Source of the DNA: Bacillota bacterium | GTDB lineage: Bacteria; Bacillota; Negativicutes; DSM-13327 | NCBI GenBank assembly: GCA_017889585.1 | Contig: JAGFZX010000015.1 | Coordinates: forward strand, 1 to 64,000 | Direction of reading: 5' to 3' | Length of the DNA: 64,000 bases | In this document: piece by piece, positions 53,926 to 61,243 of the stretch | Numbering within the stretch: position 1 is the stretch's first letter | Layout: each line of letters begins with the position of its first letter | Position numbers and translations under genes: made by a program | The notes under the pieces: generated by a model | What the model saw: the letters and a program-made list of their open reading frames with translations, nothing else | Told to the model about the DNA's origin: nothing | The model's database searches: none

Positions 53926-54303
53926 CTAAGCAACCTTAGTTTTTTTAATCAGCGTTATTTCATTTCCCATCTTATTAAGTCTATACGAGTCCACACAATG
54001 TTGTATAATTGCAAAGCCCCGTCCATGTTCTTCCAGCCAATCGCTTGTATTAGGTATTTCCCGATTCAAAAACCCCCTACCCTCATCACGAATGACAATT
54101 TTAATCCCATTGGGCATTTTTTCTATAATTAGATATACGTTTTTGCTATTATCTTCTTTATTGCCGTGAAAAATTGCATTATTAACACTTTCATTGATAG
54201 CAATAAATACAGCCAGAGCATCTTTCCCACAATTTTTCATTAAACCTTCTTTAATAGATTCTCGTAAAATAGAAAATTCCGCTAGCGAGGAAAAACAATA
54301 CAT
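53926..54303 (-). CDS. RsbW-like serine/threonine kinase (anti-sigma type ATPase)
   Basis: A 125-residue GHKL ATPase: N-box FIAINESVNNAIFHGN, G1 IRDEGRGF and G2 EHGRGFAIIQHCVDSY. It should phosphorylate the STAS protein that follows after 47 bp. No sigma factor is encoded nearby, so the pair may control another target, possibly the chemoreceptor or the cyclic-di-GMP protein of the same operon. GGAGGTG stands 6 bases before the ATG. First gene of the signalling operon. Confidence 0.88.
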   Translation of the reverse strand: MYCFSSLAEFSILRESIKEGLMKNCGKDALAVFIAINESVNNAIFHGNKEDNSKNVYLIIEKMPNGIKIVIRDEGRGFLNREIPNTSDWLEEHGRGFAIIQHCVDSYRLNKMGNEITLIKKTKVA

Positions 54304-54389
54304 TCTTTCACCTCCTCAAATACTCTTAATATTTTTGTCGAATAATCTTTTATTTTTGGAAATTTTATTGAACAATATCCCTTTTCTTG

Positions 54390-55439
54390 TTACAGTTTTC
54401 CGCCCAAAGCGGTAAAGGAGCGACCAAAAAATTTCTGATAATATTCATCAGCAACTTCCGTCATATTAACATCAGCAAATCTCTCAGGATATAAAGTTTT
54501 AGCGATCCAAACTATGCCAAGCACACAATGAGGCGCTGGAAAGTCCCACCAGCCGATATTAGACGGTATGACATAGACCCGTTTTTCTTTAACCGCTGTC
54601 AGAGTACTTAACTGTGGATTGTCCAAAATATCCTGCATCCCGAATACTTCCCATGATGAACCCCGTAAAATAACATCAGGCCTCCATTGAATGACCTGCT
54701 CTGGCGACACTACCGGCCAGCGCCCAGGCAAATCTTCCGCTACATTGTAGGCCCCGGCTTTTTTTAATATGTACGTCTGTAACATTTGACCCGAAGCTAC
54801 GGAAAATACGCTCCGGTCACCTGAGACCATCACCCTCATCCGTTGCTCCACCGGTATACCACTTACCCTGTCCTCAACCAAATGCAATAGTTTCTCACAA
54901 TCATTAATATATTCTTCACCTCGCGCTTCACAACCTAGTACCTTGGCCATCAATCGCACAGCTTCATAACCTTCCTCTATTGTTTCACCTTTAATGGCCA
55001 CTACCGTCAGACCAGCATCCTCGATTTGACGTATACTAGAGCCATCTAATGATACTTCACAAAAAATTACCTGGGGTTTTAAAGCAAGCAAATTTTCAAG
55101 ATTAGGCGTGTGGCTCCGCCCCGCATCAGTCCCCATTGCATTTTTGCGTTGTACTGAGCCCAGAACCTTGCCTAGCATACCAAGGGACGCCTCACCTACC
55201 AGCTTATCTTGCTGCCCGAGAGCATATGCTATATGAACTCCGATATGAGTCTCCCAAGCGGAAACTCTTTCAATATTGCGGGGTATAGTCACCTGGCGAC
55301 CCAATTGATCTGTTACGGTAATCGTCGTATTATCAAGGCTGGTCGGCGTATTTTTCGATACCATAGGCGCAGTTCCGCATGCTGTCAACGACATTAACAC
55401 CATGATTAAACATAATAGAACGGTTAGTTTTCTTCTCAT
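54390..55439 (-). CDS. FecB/BtuF-fold binding lipoprotein of a MolABC-like Mo/W transporter
   Basis: A 349-residue lipoprotein (lipobox LTAC at residues 18-21). Class III binding-protein signs: TVTDQLGRQVTIPRNIERVSAW at the start, LALKPQVIFCEVSLDG, YILKKAGAYNVAEDLPG and the C-terminal WIAKTLYPERF. Such proteins usually bind iron chelates or B12, but Haemophilus MolA of this fold binds molybdate/tungstate. The promoter at 55634 with the Mo/W element and the neighbouring Mop gene favour that here. It has its own promoter and a structured leader, apart from the molB/molC-like genes. Confidence 0.85.
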   Translation of the reverse strand: MRRKLTVLLCLIMVLMSLTACGTAPMVSKNTPTSLDNTTITVTDQLGRQVTIPRNIERVSAWETHIGVHIAYALGQQDKLVGEASLGMLGKVLGSVQRKNAMGTDAGRSHTPNLENLLALKPQVIFCEVSLDGSSIRQIEDAGLTVVAIKGETIEEGYEAVRLMAKVLGCEARGEEYINDCEKLLHLVEDRVSGIPVEQRMRVMVSGDRSVFSVASGQMLQTYILKKAGAYNVAEDLPGRWPVVSPEQVIQWRPDVILRGSSWEVFGMQDILDNPQLSTLTAVKEKRVYVIPSNIGWWDFPAPHCVLGIVWIAKTLYPERFADVNMTEVADEYYQKFFGRSFTALGGKL

Positions 55440-55484
55440 GCTTCTTTTCTCCCCATCACATTAAAATAATAAGCTCATGAATTA

Positions 55485-55547
55485 TAAGAACGACGAAGGT
55501 TAGCGCCAATCCCCTTAGTACTTTAGCACGAACCTTCGTCGTTCTTA
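55485..55547 (-). other. Long hairpin in the leader of the MolA-like gene
   Basis: TAAGAACGACGAAGGTT (55485-55501) is exactly complementary to 55531-55547, a 17-bp stem around a 29-base loop, within the 5' leader 46 bp before the start codon. A second hairpin with a T-run lies nearer the promoter (about 55587-55616, AAAAAGACT/AGTCCTTTTT). Both could attenuate transcription. Together with the promoter these explain most of the 360-bp gap 55440-55799. Confidence 0.6.
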
Positions 55548-55633
55548 CTTATCATTCAGAAAGTCATTATACTTTCTAATCATGTAAAAAAGACTACGCT
55601 TGCCACAAGTCCTTTTTCAATATAGTTAAAATT

Positions 55634-55662
55634 ATAATATTACAAAAATAAACTAAAGTCAA
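55634..55662 (-). promoter_or_regulatory. MolA-like gene promoter with shared Mo/W-island element
   Basis: On the minus strand: -35 TTGACT (55657-55662), 17-bp spacer TTAGTTTATTTTTGTAA, -10 TATTAT (55634-55639). A second inverted copy, TTTTAGTTTGTTTGTA, is at 55706-55721 on the plus strand. The match to the tonB promoter extends from the -35 through the -10. Confidence 0.65.
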
Positions 55663-55751
55663 CTAAAACTTACCAAACTTTACATTTTAACTTGTTTTAA
55701 TCCATTTTAGTTTGTTTGTATATTTCATAGAATTATAGTCTACAATATAAA

Positions 55752-55786
55752 AAAAAGACTTGGCCCCGCTGAGGCTAAGTCTTTTC
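55752..55786 (-). terminator. Terminator of the mop gene
   Basis: AAAAGACTTGGCC and GGCTAAGTCTTTT form a 13-bp stem with one mismatch. It is followed on the transcribed strand by eight T residues, 14 bp past the stop at 55800. Confidence 0.85.
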
Positions 55787-55799
55787 TTATGTATAATTA

Positions 55800-56003
55800 T
55801 TATTTTATGATCATAACTTCTGTGGACTTAATCAATGCCGTTACTTCGTCGCCTACTTTTAATCCTAAATCTTCAATTGAGTCTACTGTAATTGCCGCAA
55901 CAATTTCTTCACCCTTATAGTCAACTACAATCTTGGCCATTACAGTTCCCATAACAACTTCTTTAACAACACCTTGCAATTTGTTTCTGCCGCTAATTTT
56001 CAC
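55800..56003 (-). CDS. mop: Molbindin (Mop/TOBE domain protein)
   Basis: A 67-residue single TOBE domain (KISGRNKLQGVVKEVVMGTVMAKIVVDY, GDEVTALIKSTEVMIIK). Such proteins assemble as hexamers that bind molybdate or tungstate in the cytoplasm for storage or buffering. The SGRNKLQG and TALIKSTEVMI segments are the family's oxyanion-site parts. It lies downstream of the molC-like ATPase gene and before a strong terminator, so the FecBCD-type transporter here carries Mo/W rather than iron. Also complements the missing TOBE domain of modC. Confidence 0.92.
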   Translation of the reverse strand: MKISGRNKLQGVVKEVVMGTVMAKIVVDYKGEEIVAAITVDSIEDLGLKVGDEVTALIKSTEVMIIK

Positions 56004-56162
56004 AAATACATCTCCTTCTTCAATGTAAATTTATAGGGAAGAGCTTATCACTCTTATCCCAAATAATAGCATTTCTCTACATTATATTCAACATAAAATT
56101 ATTATCATGCCAATTTTCTTTCAAGGCAATTCCCCTTTTCAGCATTCTACCGATGTCGACTA

Positions 56163-56951
56163 TCAATGTTTCAATACTGGGACACATATTTTTAGTTTCT
56201 CACCCATTTGTTCACCAATCTCAATTACCTTTACATCAACACCATAGGTTTGTTTCAACACTTCTTCACTAATCACGTCCACAGGAGTACCAGTAATAAA
56301 TGTATTATTTCGCCCCATCACAGCTACCCTCGAAGCACATAAAAAGGCATGATCAGGAAAGTGCGTGGTCATAATCACGCCAATATTACTCTCTTTAGTC
56401 AATCGCTTTATCTGGCATAATACTTTAATTTGGTTACCAAAATCCAGATTGGATGTTGGCTCATCCATGATTAATATTTCCGGCTGCTGCGCCAGCGCTC
56501 TAGCGATCATCACCAATTGTCGCTCGCCGCCACTAAGCTCCGTATATGTTCGTTCTTGCAAGTGACTAATACTCAGCATTTCTAAGGTTTCTTTAGCTAT
56601 TTCTCGATCTTTAGCCCCAGGAGAGGAAAAAACACCTACATGGGCTGTCCGCCCCATAACAACCACGTCAATGACTTTAAAAGGAAAAGGCGGAGTGTGT
56701 ACTTGAGGCACATAGCCTACTTTTTTTGCAAAAGTTTTGCGCGACCATTTATTGATATCTTCGCCATTTAAAAGAATCTTTCCCGACTTTAGCTTTAGCA
56801 GTCCTAATAAGGTTTTAAAAAAGGTGGTTTTACCAACACCGTTGGGACCTAAGAGGCATAAGGAATCTCCTGATCCCATTTCAAGGGATATACCACTAAC
56901 TATCGCCTTCCCGGCATACCCACACGAAACGTCTTGCACTTCAAGTCTCAT
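56163..56951 (-). CDS. FecE/BtuD-type ABC ATPase of the MolABC-like transporter
   Basis: A 262-residue ATPase: Walker A LLGPNGVGKTTFFKTLLG near residue 36, VPQVHTPPFPFKVIDVVVMGR as Q-loop, signature TELSGGERQLVMIARALAQQP, Walker B ILIMDEPTSNLD and TTHFPDHA as H-loop. The second ATG (56951) is chosen, 9 bases after AAAGG. Follows the permease gene by 54 bp and precedes mop by 159 bp. Confidence 0.92.
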   Translation of the reverse strand: MRLEVQDVSCGYAGKAIVSGISLEMGSGDSLCLLGPNGVGKTTFFKTLLGLLKLKSGKILLNGEDINKWSRKTFAKKVGYVPQVHTPPFPFKVIDVVVMGRTAHVGVFSSPGAKDREIAKETLEMLSISHLQERTYTELSGGERQLVMIARALAQQPEILIMDEPTSNLDFGNQIKVLCQIKRLTKESNIGVIMTTHFPDHAFLCASRVAVMGRNNTFITGTPVDVISEEVLKQTYGVDVKVIEIGEQMGEKLKICVPVLKH

Positions 56952-57005
56952 GCTGCTCATCCTTTCTGATTTATGTAAATATAAGCGGTACTTCCCATTT
57001 TCGCG

Positions 57006-58058
57006 TTACACCCAGTGTTTACGTCGGTTATTGCTCAAAAGGTACAAAAACACCGGTGCCCCAATAATAGAGGTCAGAATTCCTAGCGGAATTTCTACAG
57101 CATACAAGGTGCGAGCCAAATTATCCACCAAGAGCAGAAATAAGCTTCCCATTCCTATAGACATTGGCAGTAATACATTATAATTCGGCCCCACTATGAG
57201 TCTGGCAAGATGGGGAACAATTAGACCAACCAGACCAACAATACCGCTTATCGCCACTGCCGATGAACTCATCAAGGTAGCACAAAAAACTACTATCAGA
57301 CGTATTCTCCCAGTATTAACACCTAGGGTCTTAGCCTCTTCATCGCCAAAGGACATAACATTGAGGTTCCACCTGATTAAAGTCAATATTATGAGCCCTA
57401 TCATAATCGGGATACCCGCCATCATCACGTCTGACAGATTTACTGAAGCCAGACTCCCCATCAACCAATAAGTAATCGTCGGTAATTTTGTGTAAGGATC
57501 TGCTGTATATTTTGTCAGTGATACAAAGGAAGTAAATAAGGTTCCGACAATAATACCTGCCAAAATCATGACTAGCGTAGCATCACCATTTTTACCCAGC
57601 CAAACACCAATTAGATAGGTAATCATCACTGCTAGCATCCCACCGGCAAAAGCACCAATTTGAATGCCAATAATGTTAAAGGAAAGCAAGATAGCTAACG
57701 CTGCCCCAAAACTAGCTCCAGCCGACACCCCCAAAATTCCTGGCGATACCATTGGATTTTTGAACAACCCCTGATAGGCGGCACCAGCCGCTGATAAAGC
57801 CGCCCCAACCAGCATCGCCGCCAAAATTCGTGGCAAGCGTATTTTCCAAACAACAATTTCCATATCAGGAGTCCAATTGCGCGGGATATCAGCAAACTTT
57901 GCGGCGATGATATTTATAACAGTTTCAATAGGTACCGGGTAGCTGCCAACAGTAAATGAAACGAGTGCCACAGCAGCTAGCACTACCGGCAATAACATTA
58001 TTTTGGCACAAGTAAGTTTTGGTATGCTGCCACCACGTAGCACAAGACTATCCCACAT
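57006..58058 (-). CDS. FecCD/BtuC-type permease of the MolABC-like transporter
   Basis: A 350-residue inner-membrane permease with about ten helices. Family marks: RLPRILAAMLVGAALSAAGAAYQGLFKNPMVSPGILGVSAGA, the ATPase-contact region EEAKTLGVN and GIVGLVGLIVPHLARLIVG near the end. A GGGGGGG site lies about 7 bases before the ATG. First gene of molB-molC-mop-like unit. A promoter with the Mo/W element and a terminator-like hairpin precede it. Confidence 0.93.
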   Translation of the reverse strand: MWDSLVLRGGSIPKLTCAKIMLLPVVLAAVALVSFTVGSYPVPIETVINIIAAKFADIPRNWTPDMEIVVWKIRLPRILAAMLVGAALSAAGAAYQGLFKNPMVSPGILGVSAGASFGAALAILLSFNIIGIQIGAFAGGMLAVMITYLIGVWLGKNGDATLVMILAGIIVGTLFTSFVSLTKYTADPYTKLPTITYWLMGSLASVNLSDVMMAGIPIMIGLIILTLIRWNLNVMSFGDEEAKTLGVNTGRIRLIVVFCATLMSSSAVAISGIVGLVGLIVPHLARLIVGPNYNVLLPMSIGMGSLFLLLVDNLARTLYAVEIPLGILTSIIGAPVFLYLLSNNRRKHWV

Positions 58059-58162
58059 ATATATACCCCCCCTTTTTATCTTATCTATAATTTTTTTGTT
58101 ACATCTCTGTACTTGCTAAAATTTAATCAAAATATCAAGTTTAAAGAAAAAAAAAAATTATA

Positions 58163-58195
58163 GCCGACCAAAACGCACAGGCGTATTTGGCCGGC
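58163..58195 (-). terminator. Terminator-like hairpin in the leader of the MolB-like gene
   Basis: GCCGACCAAAACGC and GCGTATTTGGCCGGC form a stem of about 14 bp with a bulge and one mismatch. On the minus strand it is followed by TATAA and about a dozen T residues. It lies between the promoter (58201-58229) and the start codon (58058), so it may attenuate the operon, as in the modA leader. Confidence 0.6.
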
Positions 58196-58200
58196 ACTTC

Positions 58201-58245
58201 ATTGTACGTTAAAACTAAACTAAATATAACCATCACCAAACAAAT
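58201..58245 (-). promoter_or_regulatory. MolB-like operon promoter region with shared element
   Basis: On the minus strand, TTATAT (58224-58229), 17-bp spacer TTAGTTTAGTTTTAACG and TACAAT (58201-58206). A further possible promoter, TTGAAA-17-TATAAT, lies upstream at about 58250-58280. The plus-strand words CTAAATATAAC, AT and CAAAC at 58220-58245 repeat those at the TonB-receptor promoter (38156-38181). Confidence 0.5.
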
Positions 58246-58399
58246 TCATTTTGATTATATAATATAATTATATATATTTCAATATGTTTTATTTCCGAAA
58301 ACGAATTACCTGAGCCATTGCTATATATTTAATTTTTAGATAATTTAATATATACACTGCTTCAAAATGAGCAATACATAAGCAGTTATTAACTACAAA

Positions 58400-58429
58400 A
58401 AGCCTTCTAGCAAAATTGCTAGAAGGCTT
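58400..58429 (-). terminator. Terminator of the tRNA-Arg gene
   Basis: AAGCCTTCTAGCAA and TTGCTAGAAGGCTT form a 14-bp perfect palindrome followed on the minus strand by five T residues, 11 bp past the tRNA end. Confidence 0.85.
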
Positions 58430-58440
58430 GAAATTCATTA

Positions 58441-58515
58441 TGGTGTGCCCGGCAGGAATCGAACCTGCGCACATGGCTTCGGAGGCCAATGCTCTATCCC
58501 CTGAGCTACGGGCAC
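58441..58515 (-). tRNA. tRNA-Arg (anticodon CCG)
   Basis: The minus strand reads a full cloverleaf of 75 bases including an encoded CCA. The acceptor stem GTGCCCG (58515-58509) pairs with CGGGCAC, and the D arm contains AGCTCAGGGGATAGAGC. The anticodon arm TTGGC-CTCCGAA-GCCAA-like has CCG in the loop. The T arm is GCAGGTTCGAATCCTGC. Confidence 0.95.
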
Positions 58516-58575
58516 AATTTACTGTTTCCAGTCACAAAATCTATTATAACATAACACTCGTGACATGTCTAATTA

Positions 58576-58896
58576 TTAATTATCTTTTTTACTTGTAACA
58601 GTCGATTCCTTACAATAAGGACATACCGAAACATCTTCTTTAATCTTGTTTCCACACCTCGTACAGTTGATCGATTCTTCTACTACTGTTGCTTCAATAT
58701 CAATTACATCATTACCATAGTATTGATTCTGCTTCTTAGTCTTGCGACCAAGTAGAAAATATAAAGGCAGAATCACATAAGGCACAACACAACTACCAAC
58801 AGACCATAATACCGCCCTTATCGTTTCATGCCCCCGTTTCTTGGCATCATAATATACAAAAAATACAACTAAAAGCCTAATGATAATCATTGCCAT
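58576..58896 (-). CDS. Small membrane protein with C-terminal zinc ribbon
   Basis: A 106-residue hypothetical protein. Two membrane helices (about 1-16 and 27-48) with the short motif YYDAKKRGHETIRAVLWSVGS between. A soluble tail ends in a zinc ribbon CTRCGNKI and CPYCKEST. AAGGTGG stands 6-7 bases before the ATG. It resembles the many small zinc-ribbon membrane proteins of Firmicutes with no assigned role. Confidence 0.75.
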   Translation of the reverse strand: MAMIIIRLLVVFFVYYDAKKRGHETIRAVLWSVGSCVVPYVILPLYFLLGRKTKKQNQYYGNDVIDIEATVVEESINCTRCGNKIKEDVSVCPYCKESTVTSKKDN

Positions 58897-59387
58897 AAAA
58901 AAACCACCTTACTGCGATCTATATAAAGAAGACTTGATTCAGATAAAGTTTTAACTCCACCTGGATCTAAGTCCCACTTATTCAGGTCCCACACGAATGC
59001 ATTTCCATCTCTGGCGCATTCGGTACTAGCGCATCCATGCGCATCTCATTTGTATAAGATGGGAGTCTTAAATCGGTTTATTTATCGGATAAATTATAGC
59101 ATTTTTTAAGTATACTCGTCCATCTAAAGCTTAAGTCCAAGCCTTCTCATAGTTCATAATACATTTTTGCAAACTTGGGTTTACAAAAGTTGTTCCTCAT
59201 TACTACCTCTTCTTTATGTACATAATTTCGATTCCTGATATAATTAATTACATAAAATATATTGTCAATTCATAATTATATGTTACCTTTCAATTGGTAT
59301 CTAATAGGCGAAAATCTATATAATGAAGATTTAATAAATCTTCTAAATTTTTGTGCCAAGAACATAACTAAAGGAGTGAAAGCAAGT
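58897..59387. other. Non-coding gap with an unexplained GC-richer block
   Basis: Positions about 58935-59085 are richer in GC than the flanks and contain three GCGCAT words. On the minus strand one short frame reads NAFVWDLNKWDLDPGGVKT. That frame is closed upstream by a stop and has no ribosome site, so it may be a decayed gene end or a dispersed repeat. The remainder is AT-rich and probably holds the promoter of the plus-strand gene at 59388. Confidence 0.4.
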
Positions 59388-60416
59388 ATGGTAATCACGA
59401 AGAAAATTTTAAGACAATTAGACAAAGCATATGCAACTAGAATAATGAACGTAAATGGTGAAACAAACTACCTAATTGCAACTGAAGGTCATGGTCCTTG
59501 CGTTGCATTTAATGAAAATAGTTTAGAGGAAGGCACTGTCTGGGGTGGGCCGGGAGGAACTATGAACATAGTACCAATCCCCGGCAGAGAAAATGAGTTT
59601 ATTGCCACACAGGATTTCACGCCTACATTTCAGGCACAAGAATCCAAAATCGTTCATGGCAAGTGTGATAGCAGCGGCAATTGGGAGATTAATCCTATTA
59701 TGATTATTCCTTATCTGCACAGATTTGATATATTTATGTTAAATAATAAACTATTTTTCATTGGCGCGACTCTATGTGAAGCTAAAGATTCTAAGGAGGA
59801 CTGGTCAAAACCAGGTAAAGTATATGTTGCGGAAGTACCTGATGAAATATGTAAACCCTTTGATCTAAAACCAGTACTTGAAGGCATTACTAAAAATCAT
59901 GGTTTTTGCAAGGGAAAGTGGAATAATCGCGATGCCTATCTCATTTCTGGCTCTGAAGGAGTATTCGTTCTATATTTACCTGAAAACAGTAGTGATAGCT
60001 GGGAATCAGAGCAAATATTGCACCATGAAGTGAGCGATATTGCTGTATGTGATATCGATAGTGATGGTTGTATGGAATTGGCTACAATAGAACCTTTTCA
60101 CGGCAGCAAAGGTCTTATCTATAAGCATATAGATGGCAAGTTGACTCCAATCCATGAACATGAATATGAATTTGGACATGTTGTATGGGGGGGAAAAATA
60201 TTGAATAAGCCATCATTTATTATCGGTGGTCGAAAAGGAAACCGGGAATTAAATTGCTTTTATATGGATAATGAATCTGGACAAATCAAGCATTTCACCA
60301 TAGACAATGCAGGCGGTCCAAGCAATATATCTGTCGGTCTGAAAAATAACTCAAATGTAATTCTGGCTGCTAATAGAGAAATTGGCGAGATCGCAATTTA
60401 TGAAATAACCGAATAA
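59388..60416 (+). CDS. Beta-propeller-like (FG-GAP/VCBS-type) hypothetical protein
   Basis: A 342-residue soluble protein with no signal peptide. Repeating blade-like units are visible, such as TNYLIATEGHGPCVAFN, DIAVCDIDSDGCMELATIEPFHG and NSNVILAANREIGEIAIYEI; the DIDSDG part is a calcium-loop-like FG-GAP motif. The open frame extends upstream to a TTG at 59262. The ATG at 59388 is used because AAGGAGTG lies about 11 bases before it. Function unknown; a sugar-lactone or scaffold role would be guesswork. Confidence 0.75.
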   Translation: MVITKKILRQLDKAYATRIMNVNGETNYLIATEGHGPCVAFNENSLEEGTVWGGPGGTMNIVPIPGRENEFIATQDFTPTFQAQESKIVHGKCDSSGNWEINPIMIIPYLHRFDIFMLNNKLFFIGATLCEAKDSKEDWSKPGKVYVAEVPDEICKPFDLKPVLEGITKNHGFCKGKWNNRDAYLISGSEGVFVLYLPENSSDSWESEQILHHEVSDIAVCDIDSDGCMELATIEPFHGSKGLIYKHIDGKLTPIHEHEYEFGHVVWGGKILNKPSFIIGGRKGNRELNCFYMDNESGQIKHFTIDNAGGPSNISVGLKNNSNVILAANREIGEIAIYEITE

Positions 60417-60442
60417 CTAACAAACCTCTTATTTAAACGATT

Positions 60443-60474
60443 AGCCGGTATTTCTTAACATAGAAATGCCGGCT
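60443..60474. terminator. Terminator between convergent hypothetical genes
   Basis: AGCCGGTATTTCT and AGAAATGCCGGCT form a 13-bp stem with one mismatch, followed by TGTTTTTT on the plus strand. It serves the plus-strand gene ending at 60416 and perhaps the minus-strand gene ending at 60503. Confidence 0.8.
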
Positions 60475-60502
60475 TGTTTTTTGTCTTCTCACCATATTCT
60501 TA

Positions 60503-60790
60503 CTATTCTCCAATTTCTATATAAGGCATATTAGGACCAACATGGATAATTAAGGATGGTGTTACATTATAAGGCTTAGCGCTGTTAATAAAATCGTTTT
60601 TGGCAGTGCTGACAACACGATCATAACTCACATTATCTTTAAATTTTGCGTACCACGTAGTAAATAATGTTTTTTCTCCATTAGTATGAAATTTTATCCA
60701 CTTTTCTTTTTCTAAATGATCATAAATATTCTTTATATTCTCAGAGTCTACCACCGGAAATTCAGCATGTACCATCACATAGTTCGACAC
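60503..60790 (-). CDS. Small hypothetical protein
   Basis: A 95-residue soluble protein not recognised. It reads YVMVHAEFPVVDSENIKNIY, then KWIKFHTNGEKTLFTTWYAKF and a hydrophobic PSLIIHVGPNMPYIEIGE end, suggesting a small alpha/beta ferredoxin-like fold. The GTG at 60790 is chosen since GGGAG lies 8 bases upstream; a second GTG at 60799 overlaps that site. Confidence 0.6.
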   Translation of the reverse strand: MSNYVMVHAEFPVVDSENIKNIYDHLEKEKWIKFHTNGEKTLFTTWYAKFKDNVSYDRVVSTAKNDFINSAKPYNVTPSLIIHVGPNMPYIEIGE

Positions 60791-60799
60791 ATAAACCAC

Positions 60800-61148
60800 T
60801 CCCTTTAGCTTTACATTTACTTGTTATTTGAAAATTAGTCTTCTCACTTCATTTTCGAACTTTCATATAAAATCTAAGAAATACTGATCGTGAAAATAAT
60901 AACAATCTTGCACATAAACTATCTCTCCACCTAAACCAATTTACTAGATAGATTTATATATCAATGCACTTTATGAATATTGCAATATTATACATGTATA
61001 TTTTACCATTTTCATTGCCACCTTTCAATCTATTTTTGACAGCATATTTTATTTGAGCCTACAAATTATGCGCATAGGAAAGTTTTAATTTTTCTCCCGA
61101 CATATTGATGTAGAATTACAGTACATCATATGTGCCAGTACGTTAGTT
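60800..61148. other. Gap without a recognisable gene
   Basis: About 350 AT-rich bases upstream of the small minus-strand gene. Small palindromes are present (AATATTGCAATATT near 60973; GATGTA and TACATC near 61105-61125), but no coding frame, RNA gene or convincing promoter was identified. Confidence 0.5.
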
Positions 61149-61208
61149 ATGACCCTAAGTCTATAATTAGGGTCATCGAAAAAAGAGTCCGCATACATGC
61201 GAACTCTT
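61149..61208 (-). terminator. Tandem hairpins ending the MFS gene
   Basis: AAGAGTCCGCAT/ATGCGAACTCTT (61183-61208) is followed on the minus strand by six T residues, 35 bp past the MFS stop. A second hairpin, ATGACCCTAA/TTAGGGTCAT (61149-61176), lies directly behind it. Confidence 0.8.
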
Positions 61209-61243
61209 AAATTCACTGAAAACACTAACAGAACCTTAAACCG

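Noticed and set aside
59262-59387. Upstream extension (TTG start) of the propeller-like protein
   Set aside because: No ribosome site precedes the TTG, while AAGGAGTG precedes the ATG at 59388.
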